Shown here piece by piece: positions 18,935 to 26,124 of a stretch of 64,000 nt of DNA; the stretch's first letter is position 1, and each line of letters starts with the position of its first letter. The notes under the pieces were generated by a model. The model was not told where the DNA came from. It worked only from the letters and a program-made list of their open reading frames with translations, and ran no database searches. This DNA is from Variovorax sp. MHTC-1 (GTDB lineage Bacteria > Pseudomonadota > Gammaproteobacteria > Burkholderiales > Burkholderiaceae_C): contig NZ_RWKI01000003.1 in assembly GCF_003984645.1 (NCBI RefSeq), forward strand, positions 62,001 through 126,000, in the 5' to 3' direction. The position numbers were made by a program, and so were the translations under genes.

Positions 18935-19213
18935 CTACAGCTGGCAGAAGATGATCTTCATGGCCGAGTCATCCCTCTTGTAGTGGGGCCCCGGCCTGGT
19001 GAAGACCTCGTCGAGCAGGACGAGGTCCGTCATCTTCGATACATCGAACAAGGGCTCGCGCTCCGAGCCGCCCTCGAGCTGGTGCGCGCGAAGCAGCTCG
19101 GTCCCCTTGGTACCCATCCCATAGCACTGGGGCTCGACGAGGCGGGTTCGCCCGTTGTAGGAGAAACGCAGTCTTCGCCTTTCCTGAATCGATCGAGCGA
19201 TGACGGGGTTCAT
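18935..19213 (-). CDS. small stand-alone WYL-like domain protein
   Basis: A 92-residue protein that matches only a WYL-type regulatory domain: IARSIQERRRLRFSYNG, VEPQCYGMGTKG, LLRAHQLEGG, and FDVSKMTDLVLL. WYL domains sense ligands or nucleic acid and normally follow a helix-turn-helix, which is absent here, so this may be a truncated regulator or an independent sensor. The start at 19213 is the nearest ATG to the domain. It converges on the glycerate kinase gene. Confidence 0.65.
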   Translation of the reverse strand: MNPVIARSIQERRRLRFSYNGRTRLVEPQCYGMGTKGTELLRAHQLEGGSEREPLFDVSKMTDLVLLDEVFTRPGPHYKRDDSAMKIIFCQL

Positions 19214-19306
19214 GCAGGCGCCCTCGCCAACGCGTCCTCGCCAACACAGCGGACGGCTGGCGCTGGACCTCGTGATGCTGACCAAAGCCCTCGGCGGGAC
19301 AGCACA

Positions 19307-19999
19307 CTAGGCCCTCAGGGCGGCCTCGCGCGTCTCGGCGAAAGCGCTGCGGCCCAGCCAGCGCCACAGGTCGCGCGCATCGCGCGCGGTGCCCGTCACG
19401 CGCAGCCGGCGTTCGCGGATCAGCGCCTCGGCGTCGCGGTCGCCGGTCCAGACTTCGGTCAGCGCCAGCACCGTCGATTCGACGATCAGCGTGGCGTCCT
19501 CGCCGGGATCGTCGCGGCACAGGTCGGCGCTGCCCTTGTCCACCACCAGCCACCAGCGGCGCTCGCCCTCGGGCGCATCGGTAAAGCGGAAGTGGACGAC
19601 GATGCAGCGTCCGCGCGGACATTCGTCGAGCCGCACGAAGCGGCGGATGTCCCACATCAGGAAGCCGGCGTCGAGCTGGCCGCGCTTCAGGCGGCTGCCG
19701 ATCCAGCGTGCGCCCCAGTGGCCCAGCGCCATCACGATCGGCCGCAACTCCTCGCCGGCGCCGGTGAGGTGGTACTCCGCCGACACGCCCGTGCCCTGCA
19801 CGCGCTTGACGACGCCGACTTCCTCGAGCTTGCGCAGCCGCTGCGCGAGCAGCGAGCCCGACATGCGCGGGACGCCGCGACGGATGTCGTTGAAGCGGGT
19901 GCTGCCGCACATGAGTTCGCGCACGACCAAGGGCGTCCAGCGCTCGCAGAGCACTTCGGCGCCGCGCGCGACGGTGCAGAACTGGCCGTAATCGATCAT
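19307..19999 (-). CDS. HxlR-family regulator with C-terminal SCP2-like domain
   Basis: 230 residues. The N-terminal 95 residues form an HxlR winged helix (CTVARGAEVLCERWTPLVVRELM, GVPRMSGSLLAQRLRKLEE, VEYHLT-like SAEYHLTGAGEEL). The C-terminal part resembles a sterol-carrier-like domain (RRWWLVVDKGSADLCRDDPGEDATLIVEST). Divergent from a methyltransferase gene; a 21-bp dyad in the gap is a candidate operator. The regulated function is probably that methyltransferase. Confidence 0.87.
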   Translation of the reverse strand: MIDYGQFCTVARGAEVLCERWTPLVVRELMCGSTRFNDIRRGVPRMSGSLLAQRLRKLEEVGVVKRVQGTGVSAEYHLTGAGEELRPIVMALGHWGARWIGSRLKRGQLDAGFLMWDIRRFVRLDECPRGRCIVVHFRFTDAPEGERRWWLVVDKGSADLCRDDPGEDATLIVESTVLALTEVWTGDRDAEALIRERRLRVTGTARDARDLWRWLGRSAFAETREAALRA

Positions 20000-20031
20000 G
20001 AGGCGAATCTATTCCTGTCGGCCCGGCAAGG

Positions 20032-20052
20032 CCAGTTCAAATTCTGGACTGG
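20032..20052. promoter_or_regulatory. dyad CCAGT-N11-ACTGG, candidate HxlR operator
   Basis: A 21-bp imperfect palindrome with perfect 5-bp ends, CCAGT and ACTGG, and further matches inside (16 of 21 positions symmetrical). It is in the 110-bp divergent gap between the HxlR regulator (start 19999) and the methyltransferase (start 20110). Function inferred from position only. Confidence 0.45.
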
Positions 20053-20109
20053 CGCGCAGGGCTGTGCGCAACGATGCTTCATGCACCTTCCTTCTTCTGG
20101 AGACGCACC

Positions 20110-20979
20110 ATGAGCACCGTTCTGCAGCCGGCATTCGATGCCGCCGCCTTCAAGACCACGACACGCGCGCAGTGGCAGGCCGCCGCCGAGGCCTGGCACC
20201 GCTGGGGCCCCTTCCTCGGCGACTGGCTCGGCGAGGCGACCGAGACCATGTTCGACCTGGCCCGCATCGGCCCGGGCTCGCGGGTGCTCGACATCGCAGC
20301 GGGCGCCGGCGAACAGTCGATCTCGGCGGCGCGGCGCGTGGGCGAAAGCGGCCATGTGCTCGCCACCGACATCGCGCCGGCCTTGCTCGAACGCGCGGCC
20401 GCGGACGCCCGGACGGCGGGCCTCTCCAACCTCGAAACGCGCGAGCTCGACGGCGAGGCGCTCGACACGCTGCCCGCCGGCTCCTTCGACGCCGCGATCA
20501 GCCGTGTCGGCCTGATCTACTTTCCCGACCAGCAGCGCGCGCTCGCGGGCATGTGCCGCGCGTTGCGGCCGGGCGGGCGGGTGGCGGCCATCGTCTACTC
20601 GACGCCCGAGCGCAATGCCTTCTTCTCGATCCCGGTGAAGATCATCCGCGAGCGCGCCAAGCTGCCGCCGCCGCTGCCCGGGCAGCCGGGGCCGTTCTCG
20701 CTCGGCGCCGAAGGCGTGCTGGAAGCCGCCTTCGCCAAGGCCGGCTTGCGCAACATCGAGGTGCGCAAGGTGCCGTCGCCGGTCAAGCTGCCGAGTGCGG
20801 CGGAATGCGTGCGCTTCGAGCGCGAGTCCTTCGGCGCGCTGCACCAGATGATGGTGGCGTTGAGCGAAGCGGAGCGGGCGCAGGCCTGGCAGGCCATCGA
20901 GGAAGCCTTGCGCGCCTTCGAAACCGGCGACGGCTTCGTCGGGCCGTGCGAGATGCTGGTGGGCGTGGGAACGGTCTAG
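20110..20979 (+). CDS. class I SAM-dependent methyltransferase
   Basis: A 289-residue methyltransferase of the UbiE/COQ5-like group. Motif I is VLDIAAGAGEQS, followed by VLATDIAP (motif post-I), an acidic loop ELDGEALDTLPAGSFDAAISRVGL, and GGRVAAIVYST. It transfers methyl from SAM to an unidentified small molecule. The start at 20110 has GGAG at 20098-20101. Probably controlled by the divergent HxlR gene. Its stop overlaps the stop of the convergent LysR gene by 4 bp. Confidence 0.88.
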   Translation: MSTVLQPAFDAAAFKTTTRAQWQAAAEAWHRWGPFLGDWLGEATETMFDLARIGPGSRVLDIAAGAGEQSISAARRVGESGHVLATDIAPALLERAAADARTAGLSNLETRELDGEALDTLPAGSFDAAISRVGLIYFPDQQRALAGMCRALRPGGRVAAIVYSTPERNAFFSIPVKIIRERAKLPPPLPGQPGPFSLGAEGVLEAAFAKAGLRNIEVRKVPSPVKLPSAAECVRFERESFGALHQMMVALSEAERAQAWQAIEEALRAFETGDGFVGPCEMLVGVGTV

Positions 20980-21878
20980 ACCCTCAGGTGGCGGACCAGC
21001 AGGTCCGCCGCCGGCGACAGCAGCTCGCCGGTCTTGGTCGCCATCATCAGCCGGCGCACCGCCCACGCATCCTTGAGCCGCACCACCCGCAGGTCGAGCG
21101 CGATCACCTGCGCCTTGCAGGCCGCCAGCGGCACCACGCCGATGCCGAGGTTGGCCGCGATCATGTGGCACATGGCATCGAAGCTGCGCACCTGCACGCG
21201 CAGGCGCATCGGGATGCCGGCCTGCTCGGCGGCGCGCGAGGTCAGCTCCAGCAATGAGCTGCTGCGGTTCAGGCCGACGAACTCGTGCGCCAGGCAGGTC
21301 TTGAAGTCGGCGCGCCGGGTGCGCGCCAGCGGATGCTGCCTGGCGCACAGCACCACCAGCTCGTCGGTCTGGAAGGGCGCCACGTCCAGCCCGTAGGTCG
21401 GGGTGTTCTCGGCGAACACGCCGACGTCCGCGAGGCCATCGACCAGCGCGCGGACGATGTCGCCGCTCAGCTGTTCCTCGACCTCGACGCGGATGTCCGG
21501 ATGAGCTTCAAGAAAGCTCGCCAGCGCGGCCGGCAGGAACTCGGTGAGCGCCGACATGTTGGCCCACAGCCGCACATGGCCGCGCACGCCGCTCGAATAG
21601 TCCTTGAGCTCGGTGCTGAACTGCTCGAAGCCCTGGAACAGCCGCATCGCGTGCTGCATGGCGACGTGGCCGGCCGGCGTCAGCGCAATGCCCTGCGGGC
21701 TGCGGTCGAGCAGCTTCGAGCCGGTGGCGTTCTCGAAATCCGACAGGCGCCGGCTCGCGGCCGACAAGGCCAGGTGGCAGGCCTCGGCGCCCTTGGTGAT
21801 GCTGCCCGACTGGGCCACCGCGCAGAACAGACGCAGGGTGACGAAGTCGACGCGGGCCGGATTGATGGTGCTCGCCAT
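20976..21878 (-). CDS. LysR-family transcriptional regulator
   Basis: A 300-residue LTTR. The N-terminal helix-turn-helix reads FCAVAQSGSITKGAEACHLALSAASRRLSDFE, followed by a periplasmic-binding-like effector domain. Divergent from the CoA transferase operon; a TTCGCG-TTT-CGCGAA palindrome in the gap is the likely binding site. It probably regulates the CoA transferase, lyase, VOC and Bug genes. Confidence 0.92.
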   Translation of the reverse strand: MASTINPARVDFVTLRLFCAVAQSGSITKGAEACHLALSAASRRLSDFENATGSKLLDRSPQGIALTPAGHVAMQHAMRLFQGFEQFSTELKDYSSGVRGHVRLWANMSALTEFLPAALASFLEAHPDIRVEVEEQLSGDIVRALVDGLADVGVFAENTPTYGLDVAPFQTDELVVLCARQHPLARTRRADFKTCLAHEFVGLNRSSSLLELTSRAAEQAGIPMRLRVQVRSFDAMCHMIAANLGIGVVPLAACKAQVIALDLRVVRLKDAWAVRRLMMATKTGELLSPAADLLVRHLRV

Positions 21879-21900
21879 CCGGCGATTCTAGGCCTGGGGC

Positions 21901-21952
21901 TTCGCGTTTCGCGAAGGGGTGCTGCCATCACGGCAATTCCGCGAATCGCGAT
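21901..21952. promoter_or_regulatory. LysR box pair upstream of CoA transferase operon
   Basis: A perfect inverted repeat, TTCGCGTTTCGCGAA at 21901-21915, contains the LysR consensus T-N11-A (T21902 to A21914). A related half-site sequence, TTCCGCGAATCGCGA, lies at 21937-21951. Paired sites in a divergent gap are typical of LTTR recognition and activation sites. Inferred from sequence. Confidence 0.6.
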
Positions 21953-22000
21953 GCTTTTCTACAGTGCAGCCTTCGAACAGCACATTGAGACAAGCAAGCC

Positions 22001-23158
22001 ATGCAAGCACTCGAAGGCCTCAAGGTCCTGGAGCTCGGCCAGCTCATCGCCGGCCCCTTCGCCGGCAAGACCCTGGCCGAGTTCGGCGCCGACGTGATCA
22101 AGGTCGAGCCGGCCGATGTCGGCGATCCGCTGCGCAAATGGCGCATGCTGCGCGACGGCAGCTCGGTGTGGTGGGAGGTGCAGTCGCGCAACAAGCGATC
22201 GGTGTGCCTGGACCTGCGGAGCGTTGAAGGGCAGGAAGCGGCCCGCGCGCTCGCGCTCGAAGCCGACGTGCTGATCGAGAACTTCAAGCCCGGCACGCTG
22301 GAAGCCTGGGGCCTCGGCTGGGAGCAGCTGCATGCGCTCAACCCCCGCCTCATCATGCTGCGCATCTCTGGCTACGGCCAGACCGGCCCCTACCGCGACA
22401 AGCCCGGCTTCGGCGTACTCGGCGAATCGATGGGCGGGCTGCGCTACCTGAGCGGAGAGCCGGGGCGCGTGCCGGTGCGAGTGGGCATCTCGCTCGGCGA
22501 CACGCTCGCGGCGCTGCACGGCGTGATCGGCGTGCTGACCGCGCTGCACCACCGCACGGCGCACGGCGGCGAAGGCCAGTTCATCGACGTGGCGCTCTAC
22601 GAGTCGGTGTTCAACGTGATGGAAAGCCTGCTGCCCGAGTACGACGCCTTCGGTGCCGTGCGCGAACGCGCCGGCAGCGCGCTGCCCGGCATCGCGCCGA
22701 CCAACGCCTACCGCTGCAACGACGGCCACTACGTGCTGGTAGCCGGCAACGGCGACAGCATCTTCCGCCGCCTGATGCGCGCCATCGGCCGCCCGGACCT
22801 CGAGGAAGACCCGGCGCTGCGCCACAACGACGGCCGCGTGCAGCACGCCGAGTCGCTCGATGCCGCGATCGAGGCCTGGACCCTCCAGCGCAGCCGCGAC
22901 GAGGCGCTGGCTGCGCTCGATGCGGCCGGCGTGCCGGTCGGGCGCATCTACTCGGTGGCCGACATCGCGACCGATCCGCAGTACCTGGCGCGCGAGATGA
23001 TCGTCGAGGCCCCCACCTCCGACGGCCGCACGCTCAAGGTGCCGGGCGTGGTGCCCAAGCTCAGCGCCACGCCGGGCCGCATCGCGCACCCTGCGCCGCG
23101 GCTCGGCGAACACGACGACGACCTGCGCTCGGGCGGCTGGCCAGCGCGTTCACGCTGA
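22001..23158 (+). CDS. CaiB/BaiF family CoA transferase
   Basis: 385 residues of class III CoA transferase, which moves CoA between carboxylic acids through an aspartyl-CoA intermediate. Motifs: LKVLELGQLIAGPFAGKTLAEFGADVIKVE at the start, RNKRSVCLDLRS, and a catalytic Asp likely in GEGQFIDVALYES. Followed after 15 bp by an HMG-CoA-lyase-like gene, so the pair probably activates a dicarboxylic or hydroxy acid and then cleaves its CoA ester, as in itaconate/citramalate or hydroxymethylglutarate catabolism. The substrate is not fixed by the sequence. Confidence 0.92.
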   Translation: MQALEGLKVLELGQLIAGPFAGKTLAEFGADVIKVEPADVGDPLRKWRMLRDGSSVWWEVQSRNKRSVCLDLRSVEGQEAARALALEADVLIENFKPGTLEAWGLGWEQLHALNPRLIMLRISGYGQTGPYRDKPGFGVLGESMGGLRYLSGEPGRVPVRVGISLGDTLAALHGVIGVLTALHHRTAHGGEGQFIDVALYESVFNVMESLLPEYDAFGAVRERAGSALPGIAPTNAYRCNDGHYVLVAGNGDSIFRRLMRAIGRPDLEEDPALRHNDGRVQHAESLDAAIEAWTLQRSRDEALAALDAAGVPVGRIYSVADIATDPQYLAREMIVEAPTSDGRTLKVPGVVPKLSATPGRIAHPAPRLGEHDDDLRSGGWPARSR

Positions 23159-23173
23159 AGGAGCGGAGACAAC

Positions 23174-24154
23174 ATGAACACCGGCAACGGCACGCGCATC
23201 CTCGTCAACGAGGTCGCCACGCGCGACGGCTTCCAGATGGAGGGCCGCTTCATTCCCACCGAAGAGAAGATCGCGCTGGTCGATCGGCTCAGCGGCCTCG
23301 GCTACGCGAAGATCGAGGTCACTTCCTTCACTTCGCCCAAGGCCATTCCCGCACTGCGCGACGGCGAGGAAGTGATGATGCGCATCGCGCGCCGGCCCGG
23401 CGTGGTCTACACCGCGCTGGTGCCCAACCTGCGCGGCGCAGAGCGTGCGCTCGACAGCCGCGTCGATGAATTCAACGTCGTCATGTCGGCCGGCGAAAGC
23501 CACAACCTCGCCAACCTGCGCATGACGTGCGAGCAGTCCTTCTCGCAGTTGTCCGAAGTGATTGCGCTGGCGCGGCAGGCCGCGGTGCCGGTCAATGTGT
23601 CGCTGTCCTGCGTGTTCGGCTGCCCGATGGAAGGCGAGGTGCCGCCGGCCGCCGTGCTGGCCTGGATCGAACGCTTCGCGGCCCTCGATGTGCGCGGCAT
23701 CACCTTGTGCGACACCACCGGCATGGCCTATCCCACCCAGGTGCAGGCGGTCTGCGCGGCGGCGCTCGAGCGCCATCCGGCGCTGGACTTCACCGCCCAC
23801 TTCCACAACACGCGCGGCATGGGCCTCGTCAACACCGTCGCCGCGGTCGAGGCCGGCATCCGCCGCCTCGACATGTCGCTCGGCGGCATCGGCGGCTGCC
23901 CCTATGCGCCGGGCGCGACCGGCAATGTCGCGACCGAAGACGTGGTCCACATGCTGCAGTGCATGGGCTACGACGCCGGCATCGATCTCGAAGGCCTGAT
24001 CGGCGCCGCCGCGCAGCTCGAAGCGCTGGTGCAGCACGAGCTCCCGAGCCAGGTATCGCGCGCCGGCCATCGCTTGACGCGGCACGCACCGCCGGCGGAC
24101 TTCGACGACATCGTCGCCCGCGCGAAGGCGCGCAAAGAAAAGGAGCAAGCATGA
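23174..24154 (+). CDS. hydroxymethylglutaryl-CoA lyase family protein
   Basis: 326 residues of the HMGL-like TIM barrel. It has the catalytic Arg-Asp in EVATRDGFQMEG, KIEVTSFTSPKAIP, an HFHNTRGMGL metal-site His pair, and the flexible Cys loop SLGGIGGCPYAPGATGNVATED. It cleaves 3-hydroxy-3-methylglutaryl-CoA or a related CoA ester (citramalyl-CoA type) to acetyl-CoA plus a keto acid. AGGAG lies upstream of the ATG. Its stop overlaps the start of the VOC gene (ATGA). Confidence 0.92.
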   Translation: MNTGNGTRILVNEVATRDGFQMEGRFIPTEEKIALVDRLSGLGYAKIEVTSFTSPKAIPALRDGEEVMMRIARRPGVVYTALVPNLRGAERALDSRVDEFNVVMSAGESHNLANLRMTCEQSFSQLSEVIALARQAAVPVNVSLSCVFGCPMEGEVPPAAVLAWIERFAALDVRGITLCDTTGMAYPTQVQAVCAAALERHPALDFTAHFHNTRGMGLVNTVAAVEAGIRRLDMSLGGIGGCPYAPGATGNVATEDVVHMLQCMGYDAGIDLEGLIGAAAQLEALVQHELPSQVSRAGHRLTRHAPPADFDDIVARAKARKEKEQA

Positions 24155-24531
24155 TCGACCATCTCGACCACCTGGTGCTCACCACCGCAGACGAGGAAGC
24201 CTGCGTGCGCTTCTATGTCGAGGTGCTGGGCATGTCGCTCGAGACCTTCGGCGACGGCCGCAAGGCCTTTCGCTTCGGCAACCAGAAGATCAACCTGCAC
24301 CGGAAGGGCCATGAGTTCGAGCCCAAGGCGCAGATGCCGATGCCGGGCGCGCTGGACCTGTGCTTCATCGCCGCCGTGCCGCTCGACGAGGTCATCGCGC
24401 GCCTGAAGCAGAAGCAGGTGCCGATCATCGAAGGGCCGGTCATGCGCACCGGCGCCACCTCGCGCATCCGCTCGGTCTACATGCGCGACCCCGACCTGAA
24501 TCTCATCGAGATCTCGGAGCTCGCGCCCTGA
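24151..24531 (+). CDS. VOC (glyoxalase/bleomycin-resistance fold) family protein
   Basis: 126 residues: two beta-alpha-beta-beta-beta units with LDHLVLTTADEEACVRFYVEVLGM, FGNQKINLH, and the end YMRDPDLNLIEISEL. Probable metal ligands are His8-region, a central Glu/His and the final Glu. VOC proteins include dioxygenases, epimerases and lyases. Translationally coupled to the HMG-CoA-lyase-like gene, so it may act on the same CoA ester or keto acid. Confidence 0.88.
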   Translation: MIDHLDHLVLTTADEEACVRFYVEVLGMSLETFGDGRKAFRFGNQKINLHRKGHEFEPKAQMPMPGALDLCFIAAVPLDEVIARLKQKQVPIIEGPVMRTGATSRIRSVYMRDPDLNLIEISELAP

Positions 24532-24577
24532 AGGGCCGAGCGCCACGACAGCTTTTCACACACGACAGGAGACACAC

Positions 24578-25546
24578 ATGAAACCCGTTCGCTGCCTTCT
24601 CGCAGCCTGCCTTGCGCTGGCCGCCGCCGCGTCGCACGCCGACACCTTTCCCTCGAAGCCGATCACCTTCATCGTGCCCACTGCGCCGGCCGGCTCCACC
24701 GACATCATGGCGCGCATGGTCGCGGACCCGCTGCAGCGCGCGCTCGGCCAGCCGGTGGTCGTCGACAACAAGCCGGGCGCCAGCGGCAACATCGGCACCG
24801 AGGCCGTGGCCCGCGCCGCGCCCGACGGCTACACGCTCCTGATGCAGTATTCCGGCTACCACGTCGGCAATCCGGCGCTGTTCCAGCAGATCAAGTGGAG
24901 CCCGACCAAGGACTTCGTGCCGGTCGCGCTGGTGATGCGCGCCCCGCACGTGGTGGCCGTCAGCGGCAAGCTGCCGGTGAACTCGATGAAGGAACTGGTC
25001 GAGTACGGAAAGAAGAAGGGCGACGGCGGGCTCAACTACGCGTCGTCCGGCAACGGCTCGATCCAGCACATCGCGGGCGAACTGCTGTCGCGCCAGGCCA
25101 GGCAGCCGATGACCCACGTGCCCTACAAGGGCTCGGGCCCGGCGATCAACGACCTGATCGCGGGCAACGTCGACATGTTCATCACCACGCCGCCTTCGGT
25201 CATCGGCCACATCGCGAGCGGCAAGCTCAAGGCGCTGGCCTATACCGGCAGCAAGCGGCACGCGTCGATGCCCAACGTGCCGACCTCGGCCGAGGCGGGC
25301 TTCCCCGGCTACGAAGTGGAGTCGTGGTTCGCGGTCTTCGCGCCGGCGAAGACGCCACCGGAGATCGTCGCCAAGCTCAGCGCCGAGATCCGCAAGATCG
25401 TGGAGAGCGAGGGCTTCCGCAAGAAGGTCGACGACCAGGGCGCCTTCGCGGTCTACATGGACCCGCCGGCGCTCGGCAAGTTCGTCGACCAGGAACTGGT
25501 CCTGTGGTCGAAGGTGATCAAGGCGGCGGACATCAAGGCGGACTGA
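24578..25546 (+). CDS. Bug-family tripartite tricarboxylate transporter substrate-binding protein
   Basis: 322 residues with a Sec signal peptide (LLAACLALAAAASHADTFPS) and the Bug fold: PITFIVPTAPAGSTDIMARMVADPL, VVVDNKPGASGNIGTEAVA, DGYTLLMQ, THVPYKGSGPAINDLIAGNVDM, and the closing AEIRKIVESEGFRKKV. These periplasmic proteins bind carboxylates. Last in the CoA transferase operon (46 bp gap, AGGAGA ribosome site), so it may scout the acid degraded by it. No TctA/TctB membrane genes are nearby. Confidence 0.93.
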   Translation: MKPVRCLLAACLALAAAASHADTFPSKPITFIVPTAPAGSTDIMARMVADPLQRALGQPVVVDNKPGASGNIGTEAVARAAPDGYTLLMQYSGYHVGNPALFQQIKWSPTKDFVPVALVMRAPHVVAVSGKLPVNSMKELVEYGKKKGDGGLNYASSGNGSIQHIAGELLSRQARQPMTHVPYKGSGPAINDLIAGNVDMFITTPPSVIGHIASGKLKALAYTGSKRHASMPNVPTSAEAGFPGYEVESWFAVFAPAKTPPEIVAKLSAEIRKIVESEGFRKKVDDQGAFAVYMDPPALGKFVDQELVLWSKVIKAADIKAD

Positions 25547-25643
25547 ACTGTAGGAGTGAGCCCATGCCGATCCGCGTGCATTCCTGATCGTGCCCAGCGA
25601 GCATTGCGCTAGCTTGCACGCGTGTGCAGCAGCAGGAGTTGCC

Positions 25644-26096
25644 ATGAGCGACAAGGAAGAGCGGATCCGGTCTTTCTTCAAGGCCTACGAACAGCGTTTC
25701 AACGACACGCTGAAGGACCCTCCGGTGGTCGACATCCAGGGGCTGGTCGACTGCTTTGCCCGCTTCTTCGTCGCCGCCGGCCCCGATGGCGTGCGCGGCG
25801 GCAAGAACGGCCTGGCCTTCCGATGGGCGATCCCGCACGGCTTCGAGTTCTACCGGAAGATCGGCACGCGATCGATGACGGTGACCGGGGTCGAGATCAT
25901 TCCGCTGGGCGACGATCTCCATTTCATCGCCAAGGTCGGCTGGGATTCGCGCTACACGAAGAAGGACGGCGAGGAGGTGCGCATCGATTTCGCCAACAGC
26001 TACTTCGTGCGCGTCGAAGACAAGGAGCCGAAGATCTTCGGCTACGTGACCGGCGACGAGAAGAAGGTGCTCCAGGAGCACGGCCTGATCTCCTGA
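25644..26096 (+). CDS. NTF2/SnoaL-fold-like hypothetical protein
   Basis: 150 residues with no signal peptide. The pattern of an N-terminal helix (IRSFFKAYEQRF), mid-region hydrophobic strands (DLHFIAKVGWDSRYTKKDG) and RIDFANSYFVRVEDKEPKIFGYVTGDEK suggests an NTF2-like alpha+beta cone fold. No catalytic dyad is clear. AGGAG at 25634-25638 supports the ATG at 25644. Alone between two unrelated units. Confidence 0.7.
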   Translation: MSDKEERIRSFFKAYEQRFNDTLKDPPVVDIQGLVDCFARFFVAAGPDGVRGGKNGLAFRWAIPHGFEFYRKIGTRSMTVTGVEIIPLGDDLHFIAKVGWDSRYTKKDGEEVRIDFANSYFVRVEDKEPKIFGYVTGDEKKVLQEHGLIS

Positions 26097-26124
26097 CGCC
26101 GGCGCAGTGCCGCGCCGGATCAGA

